Assembly: GCA_032718475.1 (NCBI GenBank)
Contig: JAUCBJ010003602.1
Location: forward strand, 112,059-176,058
Origin: Nemertoderma westbladi
Lineage: Eukaryota > Xenacoelomorpha > Nemertodermatida > Nemertodermatidae
Reading direction: 5' to 3'
Length of the DNA stretch: 64,000 nucleotides
Shown: positions 37,301 to 44,861 of the stretch, piece after piece
Layout: every line of letters starts with the position of its first letter
Position numbering within the stretch: position 1 is the first letter of the stretch
Made by a program: the position numbers and the translations under genes
Notes under the pieces: generated by a model
What the model saw: the letters and a program-made list of their open reading frames with translations, nothing else
Told to the model about the DNA's origin: nothing
Databases searched by the model: none

Positions 37301-38939
37301 ATACTGTAATTGGAGGTTGATATAATGCAGAATGGTAGGCCTACAACTGTAGGCCTACCCCTACGTCATGTACTGTACCGGTAGAATACAATTCCCGAAT
37401 GCCTCACAATGCTCCATCCATCCAAATGTGTAGCATTATCGGATACAACGATAATTGTATAACTTATCCGAAATTATTACTGTTTCAGCTCCTCCAACAC
37501 CACCGAGACGTCCCAATAAATTGCATATACCCTCAGGGCCTACCCGCACTCAAGAACGGACAGTACCCCAATCCCCAACGCGACCCCAAGAACGGACAGT
37601 ACCCCAATCCCCAACGCGACCCCAAGAACGGACAGTACCGCAATCCCCAACGCGACTCCAAGAACGGACAGTACCCCAATCCCCAACGGGACCCCAAGTA
37701 CGGACAGTACCCCAATCCCCAACGCGACCCCAAGTACGTACAGTACCGCAATCCCCAATGCGAACCCATGAGGTTACAATGCCACAATCCCCAACGCGAA
37801 CCCATGCGGTTACAATGCCACAATCCCCAACCTTATCACTCCCAACAAATACGGAGCGTTCAGTTTCAGAAAAGAAACAGACGATATTGGAGCGTAGAGG
37901 CAGACAACCAGCAGTGAGAAAGTCTCTTGGTCTACAATTACTTAGTTCAACACAAACTCAAGCTAAACAGAATGAAACGAACACCAACGTAAGTTCAATA
38001 TATTTTTTTTTATTTCAAATTGTATTGTAAAGTAACAAATTACATTTAACCAACAACTGATAACACACATTGACACCGCCGATAGTCTACGAATGGTAGC
38101 GGTAGGTAGCAAAGCTCTTCATACGACCGCCATTGCACCACCTTAGGCCTATAAGTATGGCCTATTTGGTGATTTGTCATGGGTCTGTTCCGTTCGAGAT
38201 TATCAGAAGCATTTTTTTTGGCTTGCAGAGTCAAATCGAAAATCGAAAAGACGAAAATCCGGTGAGCTGTAATACTGTAGTAACTTCTTAATCTCACTCC
38301 CCATCCTCTGCTGCATCGAGCCGAGCACGGACATACAGTAGAACAAAGCACATGGATAGATATCGACACCAAAATACAGTAGGGCTATCTAACATGCTCA
38401 GTATCAGATCAAGTTCAGTAGATTCGATCTCACTCACAATGGCAGTGTGAATGATGTTGACTGAGATGGTTTAAGATTATCTACAGTATGCCATTATTGG
38501 TCGATAGGCCAGGGATTTCGCACAAGACCTAACCACTAAGTCTAATTCCAACCCCCCCCCCCCCCCCCCCCCCCCCCTATACTCCCCAGACGAAACTGGT
38601 ACTAATTTTGCGATCATTTTAGAATGCAAGGCAGAGATACTGTACAACATGGACAGTCCCTTTAGTGCATTCGTTCCGAAACAAACACTCCCTTGGCTCC
38701 TTTGAAGGGATTGAACCCACGAACTAAGGAGAAATGTGAATTAAATTAAATGGTTGATATTTTTCTCACAGATCGTCAATTCAGACTTCAGCAGTGGCAT
38801 TATTGACCCACCCGTTACCAAGACAACTAGAGTTACAACTCCAACTATCATCAGTAGCTTCTACTCTCAGGAAGATTTACTCCATAGATCCATGGCTGTT
38901 CCAACACGAAGCAGTGGTGACAAACGAAGGCCGATGCGG
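25231..38939 (+). CDS. PH-domain scaffold gene of MPRIP/outspread type, multi-exon, incomplete at both ends
   Basis: Seven exons can be read at 25231-25314, 26623-26775, 28242-28407, 33352-33486, 37118-37254, 37489-37988 and 38772-38939. Exons 1-2 encode most of a pleckstrin-homology domain (KWQKRWFALYESGEL ... HNWWLDLLKEYPEMN). The start of the fold, the RWF box, the GSITM turn and the W-L-x-x-L-x-x-YP end match the PH domain of myosin phosphatase Rho-interacting protein. Later exons are proline-rich, with ENLYENI (a possible phosphotyrosine docking site), APPTPPRRP (SH3-type) and a 12-residue repeat. Splice phases agree at every junction except between exons 3 and 4. The first exon or exons (PH strand 1) and the 3' end were not found. 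By analogy the product would be a cytoskeletal or signalling adaptor at membranes or actin. Confidence 0.72.
25727..26581. mobile_element. Putative TIR element, 855 bp, in the PH gene intron
   Basis: AACGAACCTGCC at 25727-25738 and its exact reverse complement GGCAGGTTCGTT at 26570-26581 bracket the segment. I see no transposase and no convincing target-site duplication. It ends about 40 bp before the acceptor of PH exon b. Confidence 0.5.
26623..26775 (+). CDS. PH gene exon b (end of PH domain)
   Basis: Acceptor TTATAACAG, donor AAAG/GTATTA. The exon is 153 nt, 51 codons, phase 0 at both ends. It encodes GSITMYDVTAV to EEHNWWLDLLK, which is the C-terminal half of a PH domain. The final W-W-L-D-L-L-K is the invariant-tryptophan helix. 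Confidence 0.9.
27399..28134. mobile_element. TTAA-flanked TIR element with G/C homopolymer ends
   Basis: TTAA (27399-27402) is followed by eight G and TACACCATTTT. At the other end AAAATGGTGTA is followed by 24 C (28107-28130) and TTAA (28131-28134). The TIR is therefore a G-run plus TACACCATTTT. TTAA duplication is the hallmark of piggyBac-type transposition. The 728-bp interior is AT-rich with no transposase, so the element is non-autonomous. The C-run at the right end has expanded relative to the left. Confidence 0.72.
28242..28407 (+). CDS. PH gene exon c, with its 3' end partly triplicated downstream
   Basis: Acceptor TTCCATTATAG, then EYPEMNRTRKNTANVL..., continuing the PH-C-terminal YP motif in phase 0. 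The reading ends TPPSTPSA at AGCAG/GTTGGT (phase 1). The last part of the exon is repeated twice in 28430-28582, with candidate donors GTGGGT (28532) and GTAAGT (28583). The extended frame meets a TAG at 28443-28445. Exon d starts in phase 2, so either a further exon is missing or the duplication has altered the natural junction. Confidence 0.7.
28538..29420 (-). mobile_element. Decayed LINE fragment, antisense, in the PH gene intron
   Basis: On the minus strand 29361-29101 encodes NQNIPRIKNHKK and further basic residues, the linker before RT in APE-type LINEs. An out-of-frame continuation has QYFWSKVNHRK. 28738-28600 encodes LTIEHLQHPQPDHV and LFKGKGRN, which resemble the RT entry region. 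Frames are broken throughout. No intact domain remains. Confidence 0.6.
29421..30356. other. Intronic DNA without a supported gene
   Basis: AT-rich sequence. An open stretch at 29530-29808 lacks an early ATG and has no domain I recognise; it may be another retroelement remnant. Nothing else can be supported here. Confidence 0.4.
30357..31028 (-). CDS. Secreted cysteine-rich protein, 223 aa, nested antisense in the PH gene intron
   Basis: The first ATG of the frame (31028-31026) gives MLPSVLLSVSLVLATLCCPT, a typical signal peptide that would be cleaved near TLG. The mature part has about 15 cysteines, many in T/S-C-P or T-C contexts (VTCPMQ, VTCPFD, TTCPKQTC, DVCPLG). It also has an acidic stretch (VDVSDVDVVD) but no transmembrane segment or other domain. 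This predicts an extracellular, disulfide-rich protein. I do not recognise a family. The gene is intronless and has a TATAAAAA box 70 bp upstream of the ATG. It lies on the opposite strand, between PH exons c and d. No AATAAA was seen close downstream. Confidence 0.72.
   Translation of the reverse strand: MLPSVLLSVSLVLATLCCPTLGLVTCPMQTVTCPFDVDVSDVDVVDYFTKSFSCINFNGGTEYTCSTENSCVFDYELDIPDDAEGETSVVAEISFRCPYEDETPRLLEMTMSEFPNLLQQLRISLIPNSEEDDVFTIVDQFKALFHIDTTCPKQTCRRASGDHQYVCDTKNESCVSTHGCITQFVGDLTKQTDCATPDVCPLGTLSTPLFRPGLVQIYCGLYL
31098..31105 (-). promoter_or_regulatory. TATA box of the secreted-protein gene
   Basis: TATAAAAA on the minus strand lies 70 bp before the ATG. Transcription would start about 30 bp downstream, giving a 5' UTR of roughly 40 nt. 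This is the only gene in the window for which I can point to a clear TATA box. Confidence 0.55.
31106..31532. other. Intronic DNA, nothing recognised
   Basis: AT-rich single-copy-looking sequence between the TATA box and the 42-bp minisatellite. No coding or repeat signal can be supported. Confidence 0.4.
31533..32280 (+). repeat. 42-bp minisatellite with a continuous open frame
   Basis: The unit CTTACCTTATCGAACAGG plus AACACGTCACTATAACTCTGTCTC repeats about 17-18 times. The frame from an ATG at 31513 to a TGA at 32323-32325 (270 codons) stays open and gives a 14-residue repeat of the type PYLIEQEHVTITLS. An AATAAA overlaps the stop. Variation is mainly single-base, and 42 is a multiple of three, so the frame could be accidental. 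There is no signal peptide or flanking unique domain. I annotate it as repeat, with a low chance that it is an orphan gene. Confidence 0.75.
32326..32647. other. Intronic DNA, nothing recognised
   Basis: AT-rich sequence between two tandem arrays. I see no exon or repeat of note. Confidence 0.4.
32648..32960. repeat. 65-bp AT-rich tandem repeat, five copies
   Basis: The unit (ACAAGGGATAAATTATATTA, then TTTTATGTTTAAAATCTAAAAGAATCT and an A-run) starts at 32655, 32720, 32784, 32849 and 32914. Spacing is 64-65 bp. The copies are nearly identical, so the amplification is recent. Confidence 0.92.
33352..33486 (+). CDS. PH gene exon d
   Basis: Acceptor TTCCCATTTAG, donor CAAAG/GTTCGT, 135 nt, phase 2 at both ends. 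It reads ASKEEVINHTSSDPQ... to NPSPSPQ and joins exon e in phase. A second frame (with EPAYESIPIP) is also open over this interval, but it does not fit the phase of exon e. Confidence 0.58.
33790..36292 (+). mobile_element. 5'-truncated APE-type LINE with a TAG-triplet tail
   Basis: 33790-34068 encodes the C-terminal half of an AP-endonuclease domain (GHKSQIDHILFRRK, SSDHRLIVAKT). Frameshifted linker sequence follows, then an intact RT frame. The element ends CTTAAAAATGCAGCTGCAAT and further to CCTAGTAGTAGTAGTAG at 36292. The same 3' end is found as the 70-bp insert in BEL pol at 4913-4982. The 5' end of the element is missing. It lies in the intron between PH exons d and e, in the same orientation as the gene. 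Confidence 0.88.
34527..36248 (+). CDS. LINE reverse transcriptase frame (573 codons, 5' part missing)
   Basis: It contains FRGISLISIAAKLYNRILL and NGFRKGRGTMEPIL (RT fingers), VDFFKAFDSV (motif A), LQGDTLAPFLF (motif B), DLDFADDLGVL (motif C, FADD) and a C-terminal tail ending FVDKPAQHS. The catalytic aspartates are present and there is no internal stop. The endonuclease upstream is out of frame and truncated, so the copy cannot move by itself. The frame has no natural ATG at the given start; the first bases read TTG. Clade is uncertain (RTE/Jockey-like). Confidence 0.85.
   Translation: MLAGRKSQPTTKVKAESPADRLNGWKSHFEKLLNNDRVLPDNFIEVNVSESVLPDIPIGDISFARKAAAKSIKTNRASGVDGVPPEVFKIPECLKLIYPIIVDMYRTTRVPQEIKTNKLVPVPKKGNLTLYGSFRGISLISIAAKLYNRILLNRIRDPIERLLRGNQNGFRKGRGTMEPILALRRIIEELSKKKDRHLAVIFVDFFKAFDSVSRSRMFSILSLYGIPDEIIAAIRSVYDGSTTFVSTVDGDTEPFEVLWGVLQGDTLAPFLFIIVVDYVLRMSLDHHNDDGVMITPPTGSRSRGNPAKYLTDLDFADDLGVLSESLEGAQRLLSSLEHAASSVGLFINSRKTKILTVNFESPQQVSDRMSISSKDGMLEHVDDFCYLGSWIRKSGEDLRIRKGKAWAALNRLSRIWKSPRINRKLKVRLFRAAVVPVLLYGSPCWALTAEDTKSLDGTFTRMLRRVHCVKYNAHISNQTLYNIGGVSLVPPSLTLEQNRLRFAGHCFRREDQPVHNLVLWQPHGVNKHGGQPMTFLRRILKDTGLEDADDLANVMGDRELWRCNFVDKPAQHS
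36293..37117. other. Intronic DNA, nothing recognised
   Basis: AT-rich sequence between the LINE tail and the acceptor of PH exon e. No exon or repeat can be supported. Confidence 0.45.
37118..37254 (+). CDS. PH gene exon e (proline-rich, YENI motif)
   Basis: Acceptor AATTTTTAG, donor ATACAAG/GTTAGT, 137 nt, phase 2 in and phase 1 out. It encodes RRPLPPTPGTPEFDQ and ENLYENIKVRRKPSPSR. Y-E-N-I within an acidic context is a candidate Src/GRB2-type SH2 ligand. Confidence 0.8.
37489..37988 (+). CDS. PH gene exon f, coding a 12-residue SPTR minisatellite
   Basis: Acceptor TACTGTTTCAG, donor ACCAAC/GTAAGT, 500 nt, phase 1 in and phase 0 out. It starts APPTPPRRPNKLHIP, a class of SH3 ligand, then has eight to nine copies of a 36-bp repeat (about 37548-37835) encoding RTVPQSPTRPQE and variants. 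Most copies hold S-P-T-R, the consensus for cyclin-dependent kinases. The exon then ends in a Lys/Gln-rich stretch (KKQTILERRGRQPAVRKS). Confidence 0.85.
37989..38771. other. PH gene intron f-g
   Basis: No gene seen. It contains a run of 26 C at 38552-38577. No TIR could be matched to that run. Confidence 0.5.
38772..38939 (+). CDS. PH gene exon g, whose 3' end and splice donor are copied in tandem
   Basis: Acceptor TTTTTCTCACAG, 168 nt, 56 codons, phase 0 at both ends. It reads IVNSDFSSGIIDPPV ... RSMAVPTRSSGDKRRPMR up to CGG/GTAAGT. Four further copies of the last about 60 nt plus the donor follow directly. Reading past the first donor meets TAG after VSRFITP, so only the first donor keeps the frame. 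Confidence 0.78.
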
Positions 38940-39260
38940 GTAAGTCGTTTCATTACTCCATAGATCCATGGCTGTTCCAACACGAAGCAGTGGTGACAAA
39001 CGAAGGCCGATGCGGGTAAGTCGTTTCATTACTCCATAGATCCATGGCTGTCCCAACACGAAGCAGTGGTGACAAACGAAGGCCGATGCGGGTAAGTCGT
39101 TTCATTACTCCATAGATCCATGGCTGTCCCAACATGAAGCAGTGGTGACAAACGAAGGCCGGCCGATGCGGGTAAGTCGTTTCATTACTCCATAGATCCA
39201 TGGCTGTCCCAACATGAAGCAGTGGTGACAAACGAAGGCCGATGCGGGTAAGTCGTTTCA
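38881..39260 (+). repeat. 76-bp tandem repeat spanning an exon-intron junction, five copies
   Basis: Copies start (TCCATAGATC) at 38881, 38957, 39033, 39109 and 39189; the fourth is 80 bp owing to a GGCC duplication. Each contains exon sequence followed by GGGTAAGTCGTTTCA. Identical donors begin at 38940, 39016, 39092, 39172 and 39248. Confidence 0.95.
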
Positions 39261-39730
39261 ATATAATTCAATCGCCCGAACTATCGACCCTTTATCAAGC
39301 ACGCTGGCGCTCGGGTCGGTAAATAAAATGCCTCGAGAGTGGTGAAAATAAGACAATAATATGTTCAATAGACCACATGTATGTGATGTATAGATATACT
39401 ACAGTAGCTCCAGCGCAAAAATGTGTTATAATCAAGATTTCATCTTGATAATTACGGTAAACCAAACGTGCTTTTTCGGTTTCCGCCCCAAGTGTGGAAA
39501 GCCCTCTAGACTTGCGTTCAACTGAATCACTGGATTCAAGAAACGGTGCAATTTTATATATTTTTACCGTACAGTATAACTTGAATTTTATTTCTCTTCC
39601 GGCAATCTGCTAACAAAATTTCAGTATTTTAGCTTAGGCCTACCTGCGCTGCACTGCAACCTGCCTACTCTGTACTACTGTACTACGCCTACACAGCTGT
39701 ACGTACAGTACTCTTACCAGCTTAGTGTAA
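39261..39730. other. Non-coding DNA downstream of PH exon g
   Basis: Nothing recognised apart from TAGGCCTA-type palindromes and GTACAGTA-rich sequence close to the TIR element. Confidence 0.4.
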
Positions 39731-39774
39731 GGGGCCATCCAAGTATGACGTCTGCACTTTTCCCAAAAATGTTG

Positions 39775-39817
<43 letters not shown>

Positions 39818-40762
39818 TCAGATTAAAAAAAAATTGTAATAAACTAATTATCAGCAGGATAAAGGTATTATATTGCATTGGAGGGGGGGGGTGCACGGGG
39901 GCTGGTTGTAGTTACAGAGCTTATCTAGGATAGCCTATCGTTTACATACTTCTTTCTACCTGATGCGACAGCAGTTTATGAATGATAATAAACAAACAAG
40001 CTAATAATAGGCCTAAATAAACCGGTAGAGGTACCAGTACTGCAGTCTCTAACAATCATTAGCTTAGGATTAATGTTTCATTTTCAGGCGAACCCCAGTA
40101 CCGCAGTACCCCAGTAGCATGCGTCCTAATCACTGAAACATGGTGACTGGTAACTGAAACAGAAGGTCGTGCTACAGGCCTTCGGGGGCTTCGAACAATT
40201 AAAATAAGCAAGCTATTTACTCTTCTGCTATATCTCTTCTAGCACCTATAAATGAACATGCTGATGTCAGATTTTGGCTGATTGTGGCCTCATCAGCACG
40301 TCATCAGATATTGGATATTCCCAACCCCCCTCCCCCCCCCCCTCAATTTGCAATTTTGCCCGAAGTCTCAGACTAGGTAACCAGCCAGTTTAGTTGTTCA
40401 CGTGCTGCTCTATGACCAAGACTAGTTAACGTCAGGTTTAGTTGTTCACGTACTGCTCGAAGTCCCAGAATAGATAAAACAACAACAATAACGGATGGGT
40501 GAGTTAAACCGATAAGAAATAATTTATTCTGATTCAATGAATTACATTAGTCGTACTCTATTCATGTATTCAATGTTAAAACAGATTTGAATTTACCGCC
40601 AAAATATAGGTAGCAGTAGCAGATCTGATCTGCCACCCTTTCCAGTACAAATTACATGTCTTTCAATGATTTGAATTTCCCGCGCTGTGGAGCAGGGTGG
40701 CACCTTTTAGGGACTTGTCCCCCCCCCCTAAAGTGCTGACGTCATACTTGGACGTCCCCTAA
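39728..40762. mobile_element. Harbinger-like non-autonomous element, 1,029 bp
   Basis: TAA (39728-39730) is followed by GGGGCCATCCAAGTATGACG and TCTGCACTTT. The other end is AAAGTGCTGACGTCATACTT followed by GGACGTCCCC and TAA (40760-40762). The TIR is about 30 bp with a few mismatches. A 3-bp TAA duplication with G-starting TIRs fits PIF/Harbinger. The inside holds a 38-C run (39776-39813) and no transposase. Confidence 0.78.
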
Positions 40763-41009
40763 CCAGGTAACTGCAGAACTGTGTTGTCTGATAGTTGAAT
40801 TCAGTGATTGCAGGATTGTACCGGGAAATATTACAGTATTACGAATATCTCAATACAGGAATATCAGAATATAGGCCTACCCTCAGACCCTACTGCAGTA
40901 CTGCTACTTGCTACTACACTAGACAGAGACACTGGTGCGGTAGGCCTACCTTGTATGTACTGGTACCACCTACCTGCTGAACTGAACTGATGAATTGCTG
41001 AAATTTGTA

Positions 41010-41291
41010 ATGACTAAGTTGCTTGAATTCCTATTATTTGGCATAGTTTTAACAACAGCCTGGTTGTCGATTGCGTTTAAATACTTCCCAATTGGGACAC
41101 CCGTCTGGTTTGATATCCACATTTGGTTTGCTCCTGTCTACGCTATTCTCGCATTCGGTATCATATCGCTTGTTATAATTATCCATCGCGTGGTCACGTT
41201 TAACGACTGTGAAGAAGCGGCTATCGAACTTAGACAAGAGATCGAAGAAGCGAGAACAGATCTTCGAGAGAAAGGAATGTCTTTGATATAG
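41010..41291 (+). CDS. DPM3: Dolichol-phosphate mannosyltransferase subunit 3
   Basis: The product is a 93-residue ER membrane protein that anchors and stabilises the catalytic subunit DPM1 in the dolichol-phosphate-mannose synthase complex, which supplies mannose for N-glycans, GPI anchors and O-mannosylation. It starts MTKLLEF, as the human protein does with MTKL. It has two hydrophobic segments (about residues 6-24 and 37-58) and ends in the conserved cytosolic stretch HRVVTFNDCEEAA-IELR-EIEEAR-DL. F-x-D-C-E-x-A-A is the DPM1-binding signature. The ATG at 41010 is preferred over the upstream in-frame TTG at 40995 because of the MTKL match. The gene is single-exon and starts 250 bp after the Harbinger-like element. 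Length fits the family (about 92 aa). Confidence 0.95.
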   Translation: MTKLLEFLLFGIVLTTAWLSIAFKYFPIGTPVWFDIHIWFAPVYAILAFGIISLVIIIHRVVTFNDCEEAAIELRQEIEEARTDLREKGMSLI

Positions 41292-41954
41292 AGGCCTTTA
41301 CACTAACAGACTAATGAGTGATGAATCAGTGCAGGCTGGCAGGAGTGCTGTGCTGTCTGCTGTACAGCTGTAGTCCTGTAGTCCGGCAGTAAATCATCAA
41401 CGGCACGGATTACCGTAATTTATTTACCCTATACCGGTATGGTGTTTAATTTTTATTTTTGCCTTTGGATTATTGATTCATAATTCATTTTCAGTTTACT
41501 AGGCCTATCCTTTAGGCCTATCCTGTTATCATTTATGTATTTGGTGATTTGGTTGGAATAATGGTAACAGGTAACGACGGCAGACAGCCCCGGCATACGG
41601 CATGCTGGCATGGCTAAATAGTTTGGTTCTAACTAATACGGTAATACTGTAATACAGTAATACGTAATACAATAAGAAATAGAAAGATAGAAGCTGAGAA
41701 GTACTGAAGTAAGTAAAGAGGTACTGATATATCTACTTGACAATTCAAAACAAACAGGCGAAGGGTCGTTTCGATTCGAGCAGAACAGTTCCCCTTCGGT
41801 ATTTCCATGCTCCAGGGCCAGAAACCGCACCCCAAATCTTAAATTAAAATATTTAAGCTGGTATTCGTTTTAGCTAAAACGTAACTGAATTATAGGGCCT
41901 ATATCGTTGATATTCTGTGTTCTGCATCCATTCCCCCAAATAAACAATTCGAAT
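41292..41954. other. Intergenic DNA between DPM3 and NAA35
   Basis: TAGGCCTA palindromes and GTAATAC-rich short repeats (41635-41670). No gene or RNA can be supported. Confidence 0.45.
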
Positions 41955-44495
41955 ATGGAAAACCAAGCAATGATTATTTCTTCCGAGGTTCAGAAGGAAA
42001 GTGATAGATCGACAACCGATAACATTTGCGAGTCGCCAGTAGCCCTCGCCCCCCACATTGATTCCCCAACCGCCCCCGCCCACCACATTGATTCCCCAAC
42101 CGCCCCCGCCCACCACATTGATTCCCCAACCGCCCCCGCCCCCCACATTGATTCCCCAACCGCCCCCGCCCCCCACATTGATTCCCCAACCCCCCGCCCC
42201 CCACATTGATTCCCCAACCGCCCCCGCCCCCCACATTGATTCCCCAACCGCCCCCACCCCCCACATTGATTCCCCATCAGCCCCCGCCCCCCACATTGAT
42301 TCCCCAACCGCCACCGCACCCGCCCCCCACATTGAATCCCCAACCGCCCCCGCCCCCCACATAGACTCCCCAACAGCTCCCCACTCCATATACAACTGGG
42401 TCCCCATCACTCAACAATTCAAGGAGCTCTGCCAGAATCTCGAGATTGGCAAGCTCATCCACGACCCCGACTTCTCCCTGTTCGAGGCGATGTCCGCCAT
42501 CGAGATGATGGAACCCAAGATGGACTGCGGGATGGTCGCCTTGCAGATCCGTCGGCCAGTCTACTCCCTGGAGGAGGCCATCGCAACCGGCGGACTCAAC
42601 ATCGACAGACTACCAGCGACTCAACTACTCGCGGTGTTTGACACACTGGTCGCCTGTCTGATGGGCTGGTTGGACGGGCAATGTCTCGCACAGACGTTGT
42701 TCACCTGTCTGTATCTACACAACCCGACTCTGTTGGGGGACCCCTCCCTCAAGGCTATCTCTATCGCGATGCTCGCAATGTGTCGTCTAGTTCGTGACGT
42801 CATTTACTCAGCGGGGTCGCAGAGGAAGAAGATTTCCAGTTGTTTCTGTACAACTTCCGGTTGGACTACGGTGTTAGTCCTCAGCGAATCGTCGGAATGC
42901 TCGTGGAAGCTGAGGAATTCTGTTCCCCCCTGGAAGAACCCCAACTAATAGCCGCCGTCACCCAGCGGTTTAAACTTCTACGCAACTTATATTCCATAAT
43001 CTTTACTTTGGATTCTAAAGATTCCGACGGGATCTCCGAAACTCTCCCTCTAATTTCCGCTTCCGTCGATATTATCAACTCGATTCTCGAACATTCCATC
43101 GAGTTGGGCGCCGAACCCGCCGGTTGGGAACGCGGATTCCCGCTAGTTCCGGGTTTCGATCCGTCGGCGAACCAACGACTCCTCCCTCCGACCTTCCCGA
43201 GGGTCTCCAAGCTACGGGACCGAGTCGCCAGCTACTCGCGTCTCTCCGACACGCTACGGACGTTGGGAGACGGAATATCGGAGCTGCAATCGCAACCCAA
43301 CGCTTTCTTACTCCTCGACACGTTGGATCGCTTCTCTAGTCGATGTTCCTGCGTTCTAAGTCGATCCATCGTATCCAATCTCGTCGTTAAAGGTCGTTCT
43401 CTCCGCGTATTCTCCTCGACTTCCGGGCAACCCGTATCTCTCTACCTCCGGGACTCTTTCCGAGACTATATATTCCCGTTGGTTTCCGGTAAATCGGGCG
43501 TCGATATTCCTCCGGATATACGCGACGATATCCAATGCTTCTTCGACGAATCCGCCGCGATATTCGCCGGATTTATCCGAGTTTACGGCCACAACCGCGC
43601 GCGGCAACGGGATAAACTGGCGGTCGTTCTGGAGGAGTTGTCGACGTTACAGGAACATTGCGACGCTATAGACCGGCGCATACAATCGGTGTTGGTCCGA
43701 CTCAACCCGACTCTAGCCGGATACTCCTATCTAGGTAACTGGTTGCTCCACAACGTACTGCGCGCTCAGACCCATTACCTCGCACTTGGCTTCCATCTCA
43801 ACCTCTACAGCGTCCACGAACTCGTATACATCTACTGGTACCTCGGTGAGTTCCTCTACACGTGGTTCCTTACCGTCAGCGACAAGGCCGAGCTGCTCAG
43901 CGTCGAGCTGGACTCCCTCAACGGCGCCCAGAACCGCGCGAAAAAGGGGAAGAAAATCAAAACGAAAACCCCGAAACGGAAACCCACTAAACCCCCCGGG
44001 AACCCTAGACTTATGGGACTCCAAGCTCAGCAGAACTTTTATTCCGGGTTGTTTCGCGTCCACATCGCTCAGGAAGTGCAGGGTAAGGTCTCCCGTCCGC
44101 GGTACCATGGTTCCGCGATGGATCACGTCCGTTACTCCTGTCGCTTTATGGCCTTCCAGGTTAACTTGAATCCTCCGCTAATCCCTTACGATCACTTCTT
44201 TATGTCGGCCCAGAAGTATCGCGAAATATCCCCTAGCGATCTATACCAACGCGGTTCGGGTTGCTTTAATAACGCGCGTAACATATGTATCGACATCCTG
44301 CAACACCCCGCCCTGGACACCACTGCCTTCGCCCAAGCCACTGCCATGCTCGCTGCCGCCAAGAACAATACAGTGGTGGCGAAGTTGTTAGCTAGTAGGG
44401 AGAGCCAACTGATTGAGTATGACTTCGGTGGGGAACCGAGTCTTCCGGCCCTCAGACTGGTTGTCTCGGATCTTAACGACAAGGTTAATCAGTAG
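41955..44495 (+). CDS. NAA35: NatC N-alpha-acetyltransferase auxiliary subunit, with two apparent frameshifts
   Basis: This encodes the large auxiliary subunit (MAK10) of NatC, which with NAA30 and NAA38 acetylates N-terminal Met-Leu/Ile/Phe-type proteins at the ribosome. Clear family blocks are LFEAMSAIEMMEPKMD-GM, LAQTLFTCLY-HNP, EEEDFQLFLYNF, NQRLLPPTFPR, SRCSCVLSRS, GHNRARQRDKL and HELVYIYWYLGEFLY-WF. The ATG at 41955 starts an N-terminal tail of HIDSPTAPAP repeats absent from known relatives. The frame changes twice: near 42190, where one repeat is 2 bp short, and near 42815 (GCGGGGTCGC), where one extra G would restore AGVAEEEDFQ. No other damage is seen. The gene has no introns. A sequencing or assembly indel is as likely as a real lesion. 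Confidence 0.88.
42050..42375 (+). repeat. 30-bp coding minisatellite in the NAA35 N-terminus
   Basis: About eleven units of CACATTGATTCCCCAACCGC plus CCCCGCCCCC encode HIDSPTAPAP. One unit near 42190 is 28 bp and shifts the frame. Variants include TCAGCCCC, CCACCGCACC and CATAGACTCC. It is GC-rich and strongly biased, with C on the plus strand. Confidence 0.93.
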
Positions 44496-44861
44496 ACCCT
44501 AAACACACACACACCTAGAAACACTTGGGGTGGATTTACTTACTACCAGATTTACTTTATTAAAACTAATTTAAATGTGAAATTGACCAGAAGTGTAAAG
44601 GTGATAAGGTTGAGCTAAAATTAGTTGTTAAATAAATTGAACGTTTTTTTCACATCCTGTTTTTATTTATAATGTGTTGTATTGATTAGTTTCCATTCCG
44701 TATTGTTTTGGTTTCCGGTATCGTATCCGTATTACCGGTATGCATTTTAAAGGGTGCTTGCATAGCTTATACATACACTACGTTTTGATTTGTGGCCAAA
44801 ATATTGCAGACTTCTCATTTTATTTAATACAATATAATTTCTTACCAAGGCGAACAACTGT
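44496..44861. other. NAA35 3' flank
   Basis: Contains a short CACACACA run and an AATAAA near 44631 that could serve as the NAA35 polyadenylation signal. Nothing else is recognised. Confidence 0.45.

Noticed and set aside
40088-40117. Possible last exon of the PH gene (acceptor CATTTTCAG, nine codons, TAG)
   Set aside because: It is in the right phase but lies inside the Harbinger-like element and is too short to trust without cDNA.
41907-41954. Upstream start of NAA35
   Set aside because: It begins with a non-ATG codon (ATT); the ATG at 41955 is the first in frame.
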